33,412 nucleotides of DNA from Saccoglossus kowalevskii (lineage: Eukaryota > Hemichordata > Enteropneusta > Harrimaniidae). Under the pieces are notes generated by a model that was given only the letters and a program-made list of their open reading frames with translations, made no database searches and had not been told where the DNA came from. The stretch is taken from NCBI RefSeq assembly GCF_000003605.2, contig NW_003147274.1:181895-215306 (forward strand), written 5' to 3'. Within the stretch, counting starts at the first letter, position 1. Every line of letters starts with the position of its first letter. The translations under genes and the position numbers were made by a program. Shown in pieces: positions 8,467 to 23,400 of this stretch.

Positions 8467-11400
8467 CTACAATAAAAAAATATAAATCACACAGAGATAA
8501 CACGAGTTTAAGTGAAAACTGTGTTTTAACTGTTAACACTTCATAAAATTTTTCATGTGTGACCCCATGAAAAAAACACATTATGGAGGTGTACCATAGA
8601 TAGTGCCCTCTTGTGGCAGAGTACTATTCATTATAATAACATCATTATAATATCATTTCTGTGACAAAATGTTTATAAATTTTTGCATATAAAAATGGGC
8701 AGGTCACGAGAGACAACATGGAAAGGGCAAGAGCTCCTTTTGTACTCCCCACCTCCAACCCAAATTCTAACCCTCACCCAGCCCCAATTCAATTGTTGAT
8801 GCTGTAGATAAATATAGGTGTCCTTAGGAGAGACATTTACTATTTAATTGGAAAGCACTGGAGGATCAGGTTAGAGTTAGGATACAGAAGGAACTCTTTC
8901 CAAAAAAGAAAGTATCCTACTTGAAGAAAGCCATCATCAGCAGCAGCTCCTCCTGCAAATACCCTTTCAATTTTTACAACAGGTTGGTCTCTGGAATCTT
9001 TCCCACCAGATATACTTATACCTACAAAGAAGCGAAATAAAAGTATGACTTCTTTTTTTACAGTTCAACCAAAAGAACCAAGACAATTGCTTACAAAGAC
9101 ATTCAACAGGGGGTTGTTCATGAAGTTTTAGTTTAACTGTACATCAAATGGCACCAGATGACTATGATTTGTATTGATTCACTAGGTGAACATACATGTA
9201 CTCTATCTTATTAGGATGTAGCAATTCTATTAAAACAAAGTAACATTATTTAAATTTTTAATATATCTTAAAATTTGTCAATTCAATTCATTAATGATCA
9301 ACTATTATATTGTTTACCCAGTTCATAATAATATATATATATTGAGAACCAATGATATCATACTCATCATCTGACTGATAATCATTCTCTAAATAATATC
9401 ATATTCATACTATTTTTACTAAATATGACTTTTCCAAAAAAAAGACATTCAAATATTTTGTATAATGATATTCAGTGGATCATAATTAATCAAAACAATT
9501 TCTTCAAAAGTCCAGACAGAACATCGCTGGACAACAAAATATGGCCTACAATTTTTTGTAATCAGTACTTGATTGTCATGGTTACCTACCTAATGATGAT
9601 TTATTTTTCTTCAATTCTACTGTGACTTCTATCTGAGGTGTAGAGTTTTGTAGTGAATTATTGGCAGATGTGGCTTCCATGATTTCAAGCAATGGACTTG
9701 GCTCATCATAATTTAAAATTACTTCATTTTTATTTTTCCTGTAAAAGTAAGATGACAATACTGATTAGAGTTAACAAATTCTATCCATACCAAAATGTAC
9801 AGGCTAAAATTTAAAAACTGAGTAAATTCCGCCCCAAGCTTGAAAATCCCATCCCGAACTTGAAAATCCCATCCTGAACTTGAAAATCCCATCCTGAACT
9901 TGAAAATCCCATCCCGAACTTGAAAATCCCATCCTGAACTTGAAAATTCCATCCCGAACTTGAAAATCCCATCCCGAACTTGAAAATCCTAACCTGAACT
10001 TGAAAATCCCATCCTGAACTTGAAAATCCCATCCTGAACTTGAAAATCCCATCCCGAACTTGAAAATCCCATCCTGAACTTGAAAATTCCATCCCGAACT
10101 TGAAAATCCCATCCCGAACTTGAAAATCCCATCCCGAACTTGAAAATTCCATCCTGAACTTGAAAATCCCATCCTGAACTTGATAATACCATCTCAAGCT
10201 AGAAAACCCTTTGAATTTTGGATGCAACATTTTTATGCAGTTTTCTATACTTTTTTTGTTAATTTTATTGCAAACAAACATAATTTCCAATTAGATAACA
10301 TTATATTTCAGTGTCAAGTTATCTTGGTCATTTTGTGACAATAATGATGGTCATAGAGTATATTTGTGTGGTCTCCAATAATGCCAATTAAGTATCGGTG
10401 GTTAAATAGCAGTTCAGATGCCTAGATGATCCCTAGATGGTGCAATATATGTAAGCATAGCAAAGAAGGAGATGAATGACATGTGATGAGATGAATCAGT
10501 TGATACTCACAGTATGCCTTTAACATTTCTGGGTGGCGTCGGTGGTGGTGTACTTTCATCAAACTCAACAGATGAGATATGAACCCGGGGAGATGATAAT
10601 TTTGGTTTCTTTTTCCTGCTCTTGTCTACAGTGGCATAGAGCGCTGCAATGTCCTCCTCAGTTGGCATGCTCTCATTGGCTGGCGTAAAGAAATCTGGGC
10701 TCTTATTGGCTGATGATTCTAATGAACTTGGCAGATGAATGGACATTGAGCTTTCATTGGCTAATGAACCAGATGAGAAATCTATTTGTGAATATTCATT
10801 ATATGATATGGGAGACTCAAGCTGTCCATTAGTTGTGAGCGCAACTTCCCCTTGCAAATTCTCACTGGTGGTGTTGCCATCATCATTGTCGCTTTCCATA
10901 TCATCATTAATCCGATAAATACCTTTGCGTGTGCCGCTATCGCTGTCACTAGAATCCGATTCAGAATCACTATCATCATCGCTCTCCAAATCCAACGCTT
11001 TAATCATATCAGCAGCAGCATCCACATCCTCACTGTGATTGGCTGCCACATCTAATTCTCTAATTGGTGTAACCGTAACTTCTGTTATATGACTGCCTGT
11101 ATCAGTCTGTTCCTCTTTGATAAATGGCACGACACCGTCGTATTCAGAATTATTAACTTTTTTTATTAACACAATTCCTGTTGAATCGTCTGTTTCCTGG
11201 TCGCTACTCGTGCATTGCACAGACGTTTTTTCATGTCCTGTCTTTGGACTTGATTCCGGTGTACTTGTAACTGGACTCCTGGTCTGTGGCCGACCAATAA
11301 TAGGAATGTGGCTATATGCCAGACCTTTCACTGGTTCTTGATCCATCATTGCTTTCTTTCTCCTCACCTCAGCTTGCCTTTCTCTCCTCAAACGTTCAAG

Positions 11401-14400
11401 TTCCTCTCTGCGCTTTTGATCTTTATCCAACTTATCGTCAGATCTCACCATGGCAACCTCCTGCAATTGTTCTGTATTCAAAAAAAATTTAGTTACCAAG
11501 TGCATTAACTCCATATAACAAATTAATTTGCATAAATTTCCCATGATGCATCATGACATTCTGAGTTTCTTATAACTAAAGAGAAGTAGAAATTACTGAT
11601 GAAATATAATTTTACACCATAGAAATCAGATAATTTGATTTAGTAATGTATGTTGCAATATAAATGCCACAAGCAGTATGCGTAGCTGATAAAGCTGTGC
11701 TGTTTGAGATGCATAATTAGAGAGGAATATCACAATAAATCTAGTCATTTTCAAGATAAAATGAGAAAATTGAAGGTATCAAAACTAAATGAATTAATCC
11801 AATAGAAGAATGAATCAAATCAATCTGACTAAGGTCTATCCAAAGCACTTGTGCTAACTGTTTTTCAAAAACAAGTTGAATGTAAATTTTTTTTTACCAA
11901 AAATGACAAAAACATTCACTTAAATTAGAGAATTGAAGGTATAAACAAATGTCACGGAGGTCCAACAAAGGTGTCTACATATAAAAAGTCGAAAATAACA
12001 ATTTTTCACCAGAAGGAATTGAAGATATCTTCAGAAATCTGAGTGAGAACCATCCAAGGTACATTTGTAGTGAGTATGGTACCCATACAGTTGATATTTT
12101 TAAGAAGAAGTTGAAAATTTAATGTTGACACTGACAAACAATCTGTAATATGAACAGTTCTGCAATGTTAACTTTGTCAACAGTGGGGCTAATAAAAGTG
12201 GTAAATAAAAGTTGAATCTTACTAGGTTGTGTGTTTAATCTCTCAGCGCTATTCTGTAAAGTATGCTCATTTGAACTAATTTGTTCATAGACTGTAAAAT
12301 TAGAAAGAAAAATGATATTAATATTAAGTAATGAATGCAGGAAAAGATATTAATTGAATTCTACTACTTCTTTTATACTACAATTTTTGAGAATATTAAG
12401 TCTATACACCATAGACCATAGGAATGTAGCTGGAATATAACCATGTCAGGAATATGATTATGATGTTTGTTTAATATTAAAATAATTGAAATTTGTATCT
12501 GATCGTCAAACGAGTACATGTGTACATTGAGAGATATTGCTCTGGAACAGCGTCAATTAAAACAAAATCAGCCATTTTGAATACATATACATATCTATAA
12601 CATGATGTATATAATGAATATATAAAATTTGAACATAATCAGTGAAAGCATGTCAGAGGTATGGCTCTAGAAGCCCAATCATTAAAACAAAGTCAGCCAT
12701 TTTGAATCTAATCTGAAAAATAAAATGACGTGCATCATTAAAACAAAATTCATTCATAAATGCCAGAAATGCTTGATATTTGATGATTTTTTTAGCACAA
12801 AAATGGCCACCATTCGGCCACTTTGAATAGGATCATCAAACCAATACATCAATATATCTATGACATGATGCATAATGAGTATTAAAAATTTGAACATAAT
12901 CTGTCAAAGCAAGTCAGAGATATGGCACGAGAACCACATTCATTAAAACAAAATTGCCACCAGTCAGTCATTTTGAATGGTATCTGAAAAACAAAATGAC
13001 GTGCATCAAGGTCCTATAATGTCCAATATATATACCAAGTTTGAACAAAATCCATCTGTAAAATGCTCCGAGAAATGCTTAACTTTGATAATTTTTCAGT
13101 ACAAGAATTGCTGCCATTCGACCATCTTGAATCAGATCGTGAAACAAATTGATGTGCATATGTATAAAATGTAATGTATGATGTATGTGTGAAGTTTGAT
13201 TGTGATTGGTCCTGGCATTCCTAAGATACGGAAGCACAGACGCACGGACACACAGACGCACAGAGGTCGAAAAATAAGTCCCCGTTTTCAGACTGCTTTA
13301 TTTCAACAGTTTAGAAAATTTATATTTATAATTTGGTTACATTCGAAATGAAGTTAAGGAAAATACACTAAAAGTTTCAAAAATAATAAAACATGATATA
13401 AAATGAGGTATTAAACTGATAAGTAATAATTGATTTGTTTCAATCCTGTTACAAGTTTTGTTGTTAGAACTAGGATATACTATTATAGTATTTTTATGTT
13501 TTGATTTGAGTATAAATTGAAATTGTTCTTTGTTATCAAATTTTGCAAATTTACTGTTTATTGAGTTAATTGTGTTGAATAACATGTTTCATGAATGTTT
13601 GGCTTTGATGTCAGATTTGACTTACCTGCACTGTTTTCATGTAGCTCTTCATATGCTTCAATTTCCCATCTTGACACCAAGGAATCAAACTGACCAATAT
13701 CGGTTGGTAAAATAACACTCCTGTAAAAATGGATAAGAAGTGGCTTATACATGTACTAACATCAACCGGCAACTTGGTAATCAGCCAACAGACACAATCA
13801 ATGTATTGTTGCATAGTGGTTAATTGGTGCATCGACTAGGTGTCAGAGTTAAAATCCTACTTTGGAGGAATCAAGGCCACTGACTGAAATTCATTGACCA
13901 GCTTTGGGGGGGGGGGGGGGGGAGTTGTGGCTAAGACATAATGGGACACCCATTTCAGGCATATATATTAAACAAAGTAAGAACAGATTCTAATGCACCA
14001 AGTTTTTTTAAAAGTCATCTCTGAAAATAAAACAACATTTTATAGCAAAGTTTTATTAATTACAGTTGGGGATCGTTATACTTACCGAATATCTTTGAGC
14101 AGTACGACTTTCTCTGGTCTATCTAATATTGCTAACAGCGGTTGCACTAACATTGATATGTCCCCTTCCACCATGTACTGTCAAATATAATACGTATAAT
14201 TATACAATTTACATTTGTTTTCACAAAGCTGTAAGTATTCAACTGTAATTTGTGCACTTTATGGTACATACATGCATCTCTTACTGCATTCAAGGTGAGG
14301 TGAGGTTGGAGTGAGAAAAAAGTTCGTTAGGAATTTTTTGAATTTGTTGGCGTGTGAAATCTTGGTATCAATCAATTCCGATAATATAGGAAGCCTAGTT

Positions 14401-17400
14401 GATGAGCCAGAGCTTCATTAAAAAAGACCATGGTTTCACAAAAAATCAACAGTTCAGTTTTTATTCCTAAAAGAAAGAAAACCTAAAATCTGGTTCCCCT
14501 TGTTATTCCTACTAGAATTTAAAACCATTAAATAATCATCTAAAGCTAGGTCTAGGAAACTTTTCCCATAAGTTACTAAACAGGTTAATATCTCATTTAT
14601 TGGTATTAATTGATTGGGACATCCAACAAACTGTCCAGTGATAAATCTACCAATACAAACAACTAATAATCATTAAACACCATAGGCACTCGTGCAATAA
14701 AGTGTTTTTGATGAGTAAATCGATAGCTACAACTTTACTAGGAGAAGGCACTCTTACCCTTCTAACATGTCTAATAATCGCAGCGACTTCATCATCATTC
14801 TTTAATATTCGTCTAGCTCTATCTTCTATCGCAGGTATTGCGTGCTGCCTAGATGCTTGCTGTAACATTATCTGTGTGCCAGCACCGTGTACAAACACAC
14901 CCTTCTTTTTACCAATACTACCATATGAATCTTTTGACGCTGCACAGAAAAATTGTACAAAAATGATACAAGATATATAACAATGACATGCATCAGAATT
15001 ATGTATTATTTATGTGCCCAGCATAGCTCCTATATTACAATACATAGGTGAGAAACGGCTGAGTATACTGTACATAACTTTATAGTGAATGCTTTATAAA
15101 CTTTAATTCTGCAACAGAGACATTTTTGAATATTTTGCAGTAAAAAATTGAGATAAAACATAGATTACTAGACTGATTTAGCCTTTTCACCACCAGACTT
15201 TAAATACTTGCCCAAATTTTTCTACACTTTCTTTTCATGTTCTTCAATATTTTTGGACATGAACCTCAATTTTGGAGCCAACAAAACAAATACGAGTCAA
15301 TTTCCAGTTTTTACTCAAAAAATGTGTCTATTTTTGTTCCAATCTTCTGAAGGAAAGTGTAGACTATAAACAGGACTACTCTGTGAATTTGTGATGGAAA
15401 AAGGGAACTGGTGTAGAAAAGGTTAAATGAATTCCATAACTTAATTGCAATCTGACCTACCCGTGCTCTCGTGCCTCATAGGTCTCATTCCACCATTACC
15501 ATTAGACTCTCGCATAGCTCTAGCAGGTCCCAACAATTCTCTACTAACTCCATTACCATTCACAGCAGAAACAGAAACAGTCGTGGTAGTGGTAGTATGG
15601 GGTACAGTACTTGTAGGTTGTGATGCCTTCAAACTACCCAGTCCTAGTCTTGTCTTTGATTTAGAATTGCTGGCACCTACACAATGGTTTCAATTATTTA
15701 TCACATGCACTTTAGATATCCCCACAGTAAGATCAAAATATATATCATGGTATGATGTCACATATACAAGCTAATGTTTTTATTTCATATATGCGCTACC
15801 AGAAGATTGTTCAGCTTTCTGGAATGAATGAACTCTACATATGGTTACCTTCAAACATATTCTATTAACAACCTTATAGGTTATTGTTAAATCCGTAAAA
15901 AAAAAAATCAGATAAGATTTTTAATTTCCGTGCTAATCGCAGTATAATCATAAATATCACCTAAGTCGCATCAATCCTGAGCTATAAGGTGGTAATTATT
16001 CAAATTTTCTGATTTCAAATTCATAGGAAATATTAGGATTATAAACATTACTCAAAATCCATTTACTTTCACTAGATTTTTATTAAATTAATATTTTTAT
16101 ATTTTAAGCATATTCACCTGGTTTTAATAAATTTAATTATCTAATAAATTTGCCAGTAAAACAAAATGTTCTATTGTTATTTTTTGCATTTTCCCATGAA
16201 TTTTAAGCAAAATAACAAAACGCAAACAGTGAATAATTAATACATGTACAGTACACTTGTAAGTATGCAGAACAGCAGATTCTCTTGAAATAAAATAGTA
16301 ATGTGTATACTTCAGATGTAAGGTGCATTTACATTGTATATATGCCAAATGTGATATGACATTATTATGAGTGACCGGTATGGTGTAACTATAGTAACTG
16401 TCTGTATGTCCCAGCCAGCTGTGTGTATGTAGAGTAACTGATTCCTGTAAACTGCGACTACATGGTCATTTCAAAGAAATACAACATGCAAACCGCTACA
16501 TGTGTAGGATACCATAAATAACAGAGAATATGGAAGTTTTTTTTTTTGTAAACTGTTAATTTGAATCTAGATGAAGACATATGAATGAGATGTGTTGAAA
16601 TATAATCACTGGCAGCACATGTAGTATTTGTGATTTTTCAAAATATCCTTATACATGTATAGTGCAGCAAACAATAAACACTATAAAAATCACAATTGAA
16701 ACAAAACAGCATTATAGAATACACATAAATACACAAAGTAATAATAATTACAATAAACATTACCAAAGAACATAAAATAAACAGACAATTCAAACCTGCA
16801 GTTAGTATGTACGTGATGGTATAAGCCGGGTGTCGTTTCAGTGCATGTGAAAGCTATTGTGGAAAAACACCATTTACCAAATACATTATCAATACACCCT
16901 TTATCAATATGGTGTACCAGGGTATGCATTATAACTGAAAGTGCCTATACTTGCAATCCAACTAAGCATAGCTATGATACAGCATTCAAATTAAACTACA
17001 CATCTGTAGTGATTTTTTTTACCTTGCGATCCCACTTTGTGTTTCTCAGTTTTATCTTTGGAGCGGCGGAAGATTATATCCTTGATCGAGCGAGACCGCT
17101 TCACTTTGTGTCCCCTCTTCTCCTCATTATAAAATTGTTTGGCTGCTAAATCTATGCATATAATCAGTAAACAGGGCTTTTTTGAAGAGCCACTGATGCG
17201 GTTGCTAGGCTACATGATAGCATATATATATACATTCAGGCCATGCATTAACATTCAAAATAACACGCACTATGCAGAGGAATTTATAGAGAATGGTGAC
17301 AGAGGAGTTAGGATTAGGAATAATTTTAAGGATAAGGAAACATATGGATTGATTTGAGGGCAGTGTTGCAGCCAGCTACCATCCATTGGAACAGGCATTT

Positions 17401-20400
17401 ATTATTGTACATTCTCAAAAAATTCATAATTTTTTTTTTTTTTTTTTCACTGTTTAGCTTATATTTTTTGTTTTGTTTAGAGGTTTTTCCTGACAGTAGA
17501 AATGTGGGGACTAATAACAAAATTAAAGTTGTCAGATTACTTGTATCAAATTAATGTTGAAATTAATTGTATTTACAGAGATTTTTTTTGTGTTTGAAGT
17601 TTGATCTCTAGGTGTGTGTGTGCATTGATTTCTGTAGTAAAATTACACAAGTACTGGGTACTGTCAGGTAGATTGATACACTATGGAAGGCAGCATAATT
17701 AGTGCATATTACGTATATTATTAATTATTTACAGTGGTGTTATTAAAGTGAGTATTGATGAGGCAGTGGGAGGCAACACTGGCATGCACTTATATTCAAC
17801 CTGGTAAGAAGATCACACTCAAACACTGCAAATGACAGAGTGTACACAAGACGCAATCAAATACATGTCAACAACGATAATACACACCATACAAATGTTT
17901 TTAAATGTACATTTCCACAAATGAATGCATTATATAGATCAGTTTATCAGAATTCAAACTTTGGAGCAAACACATGTCACTTTTCTCAAAAATCAACATT
18001 GGAATTGGAGGAAATGAATGTTTAACCGCATTTTCGTGGCAAATGGAAGAGGGAAAGTTTACCCCTTCATGCATATTTTCAATACATTTGTTAAAATCAA
18101 TTAGCTGATTTCCATACATCATGATTTTCTGATTCTTAAAAACAACGAGCTATATCATATTTTCACTTAGAAGTGCACATTTTGACATACAAGACACATG
18201 CCTTTGTAACAGAAGAAATAACACTACAAAAATGTTGAAAGTGAACAGGCTAATTATGGTAGAACAACGATTACAGTTATTTAAACAGTGATAAAGCAAC
18301 AATTATGGTAATACATGGACAGACCGACAAACAGAGAGACACACAGACTCACCGTCAGGGTTGTATTTCATATTCAAACTCTGTGATCTAGACACATTAT
18401 TAGAAGTCTTGTTTCCTTTGAGTACAGTCAATATGCCGGAACCTTTCTGTTTACTGTGATGGTGATCACTTCGTTGTTCAGCTGTAGTCTGTATAAAGAA
18501 AATATATACAAAGAAATCAAGTAAATAAAACTACAAAACAAAATCTAACCATACAACTAGGGGAGCAGGCATACTGAATCTAGCGTGTTCTCCAACATTT
18601 CAACTGGAAATGAAAATTTTACTTTGTTTTAACTTAAAGCGGGGGGGAGTCGTCACCTGCACATGCGTAAGATGGCCATTGTTTACAAACAAGCGTCTAC
18701 CCATGAGCTTTTGCATTTTTAGTGTGTGTTGTTACCGTCGCTTGCGATTCAATTCCCGCGCGTACGCAGGTGACAATCCTCCTGCTTTAAAATATGCATG
18801 TATAGGAATTATGATAAAAGATCTGATAAGATGGTTATATTTGTTACCTTTGTTTCTGTTATTTTTCGTGTTGGTGCTGAGTGTACAAGTTTTGTATGAT
18901 GCTGCCCATGGTCAACAGATTGTGAGAAATGCTGCGCTGTATCTACAGGAACTGCATCCATGGGACCATTTTGGTATTGGTAGACATGGCTGGTATTAGC
19001 AGAAGAGGGAGCTGTATGCGGCCCTGTGACAGGATGACAAACATGAAGTGTAATTTTTGTAGTTTCAGATTATTACTAATATTCATGGCTATTTGACTTG
19101 TAATAATCAATTTACCACCAGACTCTCTTGCGCAGATGTTTCTGCACTCTTTTCTTATATTTTTCTGGAAATGAAACCTAATTTTGGAGCTGACAGAAAA
19201 AATTTGAGTCAATTTTCAGTTTTTACTAAATTTTTTGTCCTAATCTTCTGAAAGAAAGTGCAGACTATGAACAGGACTATATTGTGAATTTGTGATGGTT
19301 AACCGTTAACCGTTTCTGTGATCACACCAAAAAAACATTGAATATACTATTCATATATGCGCAAGTATCATACACACATGTACCAGTATGTGAGAAATCA
19401 ACTATACTCATGAACCTGCTTCTTTGAATGCTATTATTGTTCTCTCCAAAATTAGGAGCTCATTGTAATTTTCTATAATTCCTTTTTGACCAAATAGACG
19501 CAATTTTCCTTTGCCAACATGCAATTTTGTGAAAAGTAAAGAAATAATATTCAAGTTTAGTTTGTGAAAAGTGACATTCAAAAGGTTGACAACTTCTGGT
19601 TTCCATGACCTTAGTGAGGTATTCAAGGTGGGGTATCAGATCTTACAAAGCTGAACAGCGCCCTCACACATCAATCATGAGAAATTAACTTACTGAAGAT
19701 TCTTGTCAGTTTTTTGGATTCACCATCCATCCAGCTATACTCTGCAACCATTTCTTTGTAAGCAGGATATTTGTTTACATCCTTTATTGTCAAAATCAGC
19801 TGTTTCTGACTTTTAAGATAATTCACAGCTTCAGAATGAGTGATGTTTTCAAATAAAAGGCCATTGACGTCCAGGATGAGGTCACCGACTCTTATACCAC
19901 TCGCCTCCGCTGGGCCACCAGGGTCAACTCTGAAAATCAATCCATACAAAAACTTTTATAATAACTTGATCTAGCATTCAAAGAATATGTATTATTTAGC
20001 AACGGGGGATGTGTCTCTGTGATTGTTCAAGTTGCTTCTAGCGCATTATACACACAAATACAACATCTAGACTCTGTAATTGATCTATGGCCTCAGGGTG
20101 TAACCCACACCCATTTCTTGGGTGACTCGCGTGCAACTTGGGGAAACAGACATAGGATGTTGATAGGTAAGTTGATACAGAGACAACATCCAGCATGTAT
20201 TTAATGATCAAAATCTGGGAGTTGTACTTCTACTTTTATTTGCTCTTTATAATCACATTCCTAAAAGTAATGTACTAGTACATAAACTACATTTATTGTA
20301 TATCATCAATACAACGTATTTAGACCAGACACACTTCCATCATTTTCAGTATTTTTCATAATCATAATGTGCTACCAATTGAGCAAATATTGTAATAATA

Positions 20401-23400
20401 CTGATTTATCATCATCATCATAATCATCATAATCCATACAGCGAAGAAAATTAATTACAAGTCCATGAATACATCAAAGATAGCAATTAATAATAGAAAT
20501 TTAAAAATTTGTGAGAGAAAGATAAATGAACCCCTCAAGCATACTATCAAGATGTGAGGTGTTTGACACACATACTCCACATATTAATTTTACCAACATG
20601 TTTAAAAAGACAAGTCTGCCCAGCATCCTTACACACCCACTCAGTCCATACCTTGATACGTAGATACCCAGTCCATATTCACTACCACCGCGGATATTAA
20701 GTCCTAACAACTGATTATCACCCACATTTAGATGAACTCTCCTTTCACCTGTACCACTTAGCATATGTAGATGACTTTTATTCGGTGCCGGTGGTCGGTT
20801 TTCATCTTTACGCTGATCTTTCACAATAGTTTTTCTTAGTGTATCGTACCTGAACCAACAAGAAATATGATCTAATTTAATACAAATTGTTTTGCAATCT
20901 GTTTTACTTGTAGTAACATACTGTGAACTCCTTTAATTTCATGTGAGACAAATTTTCGCAAATTGCACGAGTCATTTTGTAGCAATTAAAGATTTTCAGA
21001 TGTCCTATAACACATAGTGTCAGTGACATTCATAATCTTTTGCCTTAATAATCTTACCACACAGAACAAGACAGCTTAAATGTGCAGGGTGATTTGTTTT
21101 TAACCAGTCAACAAACAATTTGTTACATTTATAGGTTGTTTTTTCTTCTATATTACATTAAAACCAGGTGGCATTCCAGTTTTCAAAACTGATATTCAAT
21201 ATTCTACAATCCTAGATTATAGACATTATACTGCTCAAATAATAATATTAATGAGACAAATTGTTTTTATAAATTCAGCATCTGTTTTTAACATAAAATC
21301 TGATATAAGTAGAAGACTCTGATTGCTTTTAAATATATATGGTCATTGATGAGCCCTGGCGGTCATAAACCGACAATCGCATATTAAAAAGCAGTCATCA
21401 GATTTTAAATCTCTTTAAAACCATACATATGTTGTCGTCTGATATAAAAATTGATCAAAAATTTCTAATGCATATATGGAATAAAGCTTATTTTGAACAG
21501 GAATTATCTCACGGCATGTGACAAAAATTAAACACAATGTGTTGTAAGCATTAATGGCTTGGGATAATTCAATAGTGAATGCATATTCCGTCATAGTGGA
21601 ATTATAAAAATGTCAAAGTGTCAAAAAAACAAAGAACATACAGTGTTGAAAAGTGAACAAAGATCTATATACAAAATTTAATTTGATTCCGGAGCCAATA
21701 TTACATCACATCTTTTCATAAAAACAAAAAATGAATGATTTTTTCTAAAATAAAAGTTTATATAAACTTACATACCAGTAATTTTGTATATAAGACAGTT
21801 TAAATATTGAAGGCAGCAGTTATTTAATACAGCATTTATTTATGCAAATCATTTACTAGGGGTTTTAAATATGAAACATTAGAGATAGTTTTTGAGCTAC
21901 CATACTTTCCTCAATCAAATGCGTTTTTTTCTCTCTAAAATGCTGTTATTTTTTCAAATTTATCCCCCGTAGTTTCTAATGGTCAATCCTTTATAGTGGA
22001 ATATTGTACTTTATCATCAGCATTATGATAATTATAACAAACAGATTTGTTAAGAATACTCCATCAAAACTCATAAGCCTCTGCTCATCTATTATGTTCA
22101 TATAAAAGCCTTAGATGCAGACATGGTAATTAAATCTTGAATGCAAAATACGATATAAAAGGCTGGTGAAGTCGCCGACATCAATCTGTCAAATTTTATA
22201 GCAGTTAGTATGCAGCCAACTTATTATTAATGAATAACATGAGCTGACAGGCTGGTAACTTTTATATCCAGTCAATTGTCTGCATGTAGACTGATTCTAT
22301 CAATGCATTTAAAGTAATATTCAGACAAGGGTCACCTTTTAAATCACTATTACACAACCGATGTATAGTAACCCATGTAGAGATAGATTTTGCATTTTTC
22401 TTTAAATTGTTTAAAGAACGAAATTTTACACTGGAGTCAATAAATATTATCTTCTTCTAGAACTGTAAAATATGGTAATAAGTAGACACTATTTGGTAAA
22501 AATTGTCCTAAGTAACTGGACAAAATACCTAAGATTTTTTTTAATAGTTAAAAGGACAACAATTACCAAATATTGCTTAAAACATATAAAATTTTAAAAT
22601 TGGCTATTTCAACAATGTTGGCGAAGTACCAAAGTAAATTTTTGTCACCATTCACAATTTCTAAACCTGCATAACTTTTTCATATTTCTGTTAAAATTCT
22701 CACGAATAGAAAATTATAGTCATCTGGACCCAAAATTATCAAAAAATTATACACAAAAGCAGACAAAATGTTGCACCAAACTTTGGCGGGAAAAAATACC
22801 AAGAGTTAAGGTGAATACCGTGACCATGATGAATGATCAAATTCAGTATCATCTAAATATTAGTAAAATCAATTTTTGTAATATTTTGTATGTGCAGTGG
22901 CTGAAAATATAATAAGCAAATTATGATAAATTGTTTTAGCTTGGCAATTTCTATCTGTGTCAGTTAGAAAAAGTCTGGATTAGGTGAACAAACTTTAAAT
23001 TGGACTCCTGAGACCAAAATTTGAACCAGTAAAATTCATTAATAATAGTTATGATAATTTTAATCTAGCATTGCAATATACACAATTTTTTTTTTTTTTG
23101 AAAAGCAATGAACTTTACAGAAAAAAAATCCACAGACAAAAATATTTTACAATCAATATGTATACAATAAAACTTACCAAGAAGTCTTTTCTCTTGAAAA
23201 TTTAAAACCTGGTACTTTTCCGGTGCGGCGGATTAACATTCTAAGAGTAGTGCTACCCTGTAACACCATAACAGCACTGCTTGTGGCGATGTTATCAAAC
23301 CCTACACTGTTCACTTCTAAAATCTGATCACCAACTTCAAGACCATTACGATCTACAAAAACACAGATGAACAAGACAAAGTATAACACAGAGAATCTTA

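Noticed and set aside
9719-10290. Open frames of 60-159 codons on the minus strand with a repeated [16 protein letters not shown]-like pattern
   Set aside because: They follow from a 20-bp minisatellite without stop codons; the array lies wholly in an intron whose flanking exons join in phase.
12977-13264. Short frames inside the degenerate intronic repeat
   Set aside because: They overlap non-coding repeat blocks and have no coding signature.
18610-18999. 129-codon plus-strand frame
   Set aside because: It is made of the TTAA MITE copy 3 and the antisense of a PDZD7 exon.
20921-21000. Second copy of the TACTGTAAA-type MITE
   Set aside because: Only one end resembles the element at 4241-4443; no inverted partner end was found.
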